A stretch of DNA of 64,000 nucleotides, from positions 124,001-188,000 of the forward strand of contig NZ_QVON01000008.1 in assembly GCF_003426735.1 (NCBI RefSeq), given 5' to 3'. The notes under the pieces were generated by a model that saw only the letters and a list, made by a program, of their open reading frames with translations, had not been told where the DNA came from and did not search any database. The stretch's first letter is position 1; each line of letters opens with the position of its first letter. This DNA comes from Arenibacter sp. P308M17 (GTDB taxonomy: Bacteria; Bacteroidota; Bacteroidia; Flavobacteriales; Flavobacteriaceae). Made by a program: the position numbers and the translations under genes. Positions 62,708 to 64,000 of the stretch are shown piece after piece.

Positions 62708-63703
62708 ATGAGCAAAACAACAGCTGCAATTACCGCTGTAGGGTCTTATGTGCCAGACTTTGTAATGACGAATAAGATTTTGGAGACCTTGGTAGATACC
62801 AATGATGAATGGATTACGACCAGGACGGGCATCAAGGAAAGGAGAATCCTAAAGGGTGAGGGTCTGGGAACATCCTATCTTGCGATTAAAGCCGCGGAGC
62901 AACTTCTGGAAAAACGAAAATTGGACCCCAAAGATATCGAGCTCATTATTGTTGCCACTGCAACTCCAGATATGATGGTTGCTGCAACCGCTGCTTACGT
63001 GGCATCGGAAATTGGGGCAACCAACGCCTTCGCCTACGACCTGCAAGCTGCATGTTCCAGTTTTTTATATGGGATGTCTACGGCGGCCAGTTATATAGAA
63101 TCCGGAAGATATAAAAAGGTATTGCTTATCGGGGCCGACAAAATGTCCTCTATAATAGATTATACCGATAGAACTACCTGTATAATTTTTGGGGATGGAG
63201 CCGGTGCTGCACTTTTTGAGCCAAATAACGAAGGCTTGGGCCTTCAGGACGAATATTTAAGATCGGATGGCGTGGGAAGGAACTTTCTTAAAATGGATGC
63301 CGGTGGCTCCTTGCTTCCCGCTTCGGAGGAAACGGTCAAAAATAGACAACATTTTATATATCAGGATGGGAAGTCGGTCTTCAAATTTGCCGTTACCAAT
63401 ATGGCCGATTCCGCGGCCAAGATTATGGAGCGGAATAATTTGTCGCACGAGGATGTGGATTGGTTAATACCCCATCAGGCCAACAAAAGAATTATCGACG
63501 CCACTTCCAATAGAATGGGATTGGACGATTCCAAGGTAATGATGAACATACAGCGGTACGGAAATACCACTTCCGCAACACTCCCTCTTTTGTTGAGCGA
63601 CTATGAAAGTCAGCTTAAAAAAGGTGATAATTTGGTTTTTGCGGCCTTTGGTGGTGGTTTCACTTGGGGCTCCATATATTTAAAATGGGCCTATAATTCA
63701 TAA
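62708..63703 (+). CDS. fabH: 3-oxoacyl-ACP synthase III (FabH)
   Basis: A 331-residue initiating condensing enzyme of fatty acid synthesis that joins acetyl-CoA or branched acyl-CoA to malonyl-ACP. Catalytic residues are visible: Cys in DLQAACSSFLYG, His in WLIPHQANKRI and Asn in RYGNTTSATLP. The N-terminus TRTGIKERRI is typical. Length and order (rpmF-fabH-accB) are normal for this phylum. Confidence 0.96.
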   Translation: MSKTTAAITAVGSYVPDFVMTNKILETLVDTNDEWITTRTGIKERRILKGEGLGTSYLAIKAAEQLLEKRKLDPKDIELIIVATATPDMMVAATAAYVASEIGATNAFAYDLQAACSSFLYGMSTAASYIESGRYKKVLLIGADKMSSIIDYTDRTTCIIFGDGAGAALFEPNNEGLGLQDEYLRSDGVGRNFLKMDAGGSLLPASEETVKNRQHFIYQDGKSVFKFAVTNMADSAAKIMERNNLSHEDVDWLIPHQANKRIIDATSNRMGLDDSKVMMNIQRYGNTTSATLPLLLSDYESQLKKGDNLVFAAFGGGFTWGSIYLKWAYNS

Positions 63704-63736
63704 ATCTGAAGTAACCTATAAACTAATACGAACTCT

Positions 63737-64000
63737 ATGGATATTAAAGAAATTCAAAGCTTAATTAAATTTGTAGCCAAATCTGGGGCTAGTGAAGTAA
63801 AATTGGAGATGGAAGATATAAAGATCACCATCAGAACCGGGGCAGCCGGTCATACGTCAGAACCAACCTATGTTCAACAAATTCCCATGGGAAGCCATAT
63901 GCCACAACAGATGGCTACAGCACCTACCGGGGCTCCTTCTGTAGAAGTAGAGGTAAAAAAGGAAGCGGATGAAAATTCTAAATATATTACCATAAAATCG
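63737..64000 (+). CDS. accB: biotin carboxyl carrier protein of acetyl-CoA carboxylase, partial
   Basis: The first 88 codons are present; the gene continues past the window. MDIKEIQSLIKFVAKSGASE followed by VKLEMEDIKITIR is the usual AccB N-terminal domain, then a proline-, alanine- and glutamine-rich linker. The C-terminal biotinyl domain with its MKM lysine lies outside. It starts 33 nt after fabH and is probably followed by accC. Confidence 0.9.
   Translation, partial: MDIKEIQSLIKFVAKSGASEVKLEMEDIKITIRTGAAGHTSEPTYVQQIPMGSHMPQQMATAPTGAPSVEVEVKKEADENSKYITIKS

Overview
The window looks like chromosome of a marine-type member of the Flavobacteriaceae (Bacteroidota). The reasons are two SusC/SusD outer-membrane pairs, many exported lipoproteins, weak ribosome binding sites with AT-rich leaders, promoters of the Bacteroidota type (TTG, about 19 nt, TAnnTTTG), moderate GC, and a riboflavin synthase / PdxA / DUF177 / L32 / FabH / AccB core block at the right end. 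No rRNA, tRNA, CRISPR array, insertion sequence or prophage was seen.

Layout. 1-2123: tail of a possible LOG-family protein, a sulfide:quinone-oxidoreductase-like flavoprotein and a 45-residue membrane peptide gene. 2250-8916: a tripartite RND efflux operon (TolC, membrane fusion lipoprotein, pump) ending in a small PII-like protein and a DUF2892 protein; dispersed and tandem repeats sit between its genes. 9039-30794: a carbohydrate locus. A SusD/SusC pair on the minus strand diverges from an SSS symporter with two small membrane proteins. These are followed by a GH2 exo-glucosaminidase-like enzyme, a sialidase-fold lipoprotein, a DegT aminotransferase, a Gfo/Idh/MocA dehydrogenase, a HAD phosphatase and a four-gene 'planctomycete-type' module (PSCyt1-DUF1549-DUF1553, DUF1501, beta-propeller, DUF2231-cytochrome-LRR). 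31041-32901: a luciferase-like monooxygenase and a secreted CBM9-like protein. 33131-36247: three exported enzymes (amidohydrolase, SelA-like PLP enzyme, RidA). 36506-39645: an HMA-AraC fusion regulator and a copper P-type ATPase. 39950-53626: an MFS (DUF5690), SusC/SusD, two alkaline-phosphatase-superfamily proteins, a metallo-beta-lactamase-fold protein, a PbfA-like PLP lyase and a metallophosphoesterase, read here as an organophosphorus (phosphate ester and phosphonate) scavenging locus. 53633-59774: an unknown 602-residue cysteine-containing protein, a TSUP permease, a second SSS symporter and a heparan-glucosaminide-acetyltransferase-like membrane protein. 59920-64000: conserved housekeeping genes.

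How the genes fit together. The first SusCD locus looks set up to import an amino-sugar-containing glycan or its breakdown products: GH2 glucosaminidase, aminotransferase, dehydrogenase, Na+ symporter and a haem-binding oxidation module. The exported amidohydrolase / SelA-like / RidA trio could remove an acyl group, eliminate ammonia and hydrolyse the resulting imine outside the cytoplasm; this is inference. The second SusCD locus would import phosphorylated or phosphonate-bearing material, strip phosphate in the periplasm and use the PbfA-like lyase in the cytoplasm. The strongest candidates for undescribed systems are the exported amidohydrolase-PLP-RidA trio, the cytochrome/DUF1501 module inside a flavobacterial sugar locus, and the SusCD-phosphatase-PbfA-like locus. 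All gene calls come from reading the sequence alone; no database search was run.
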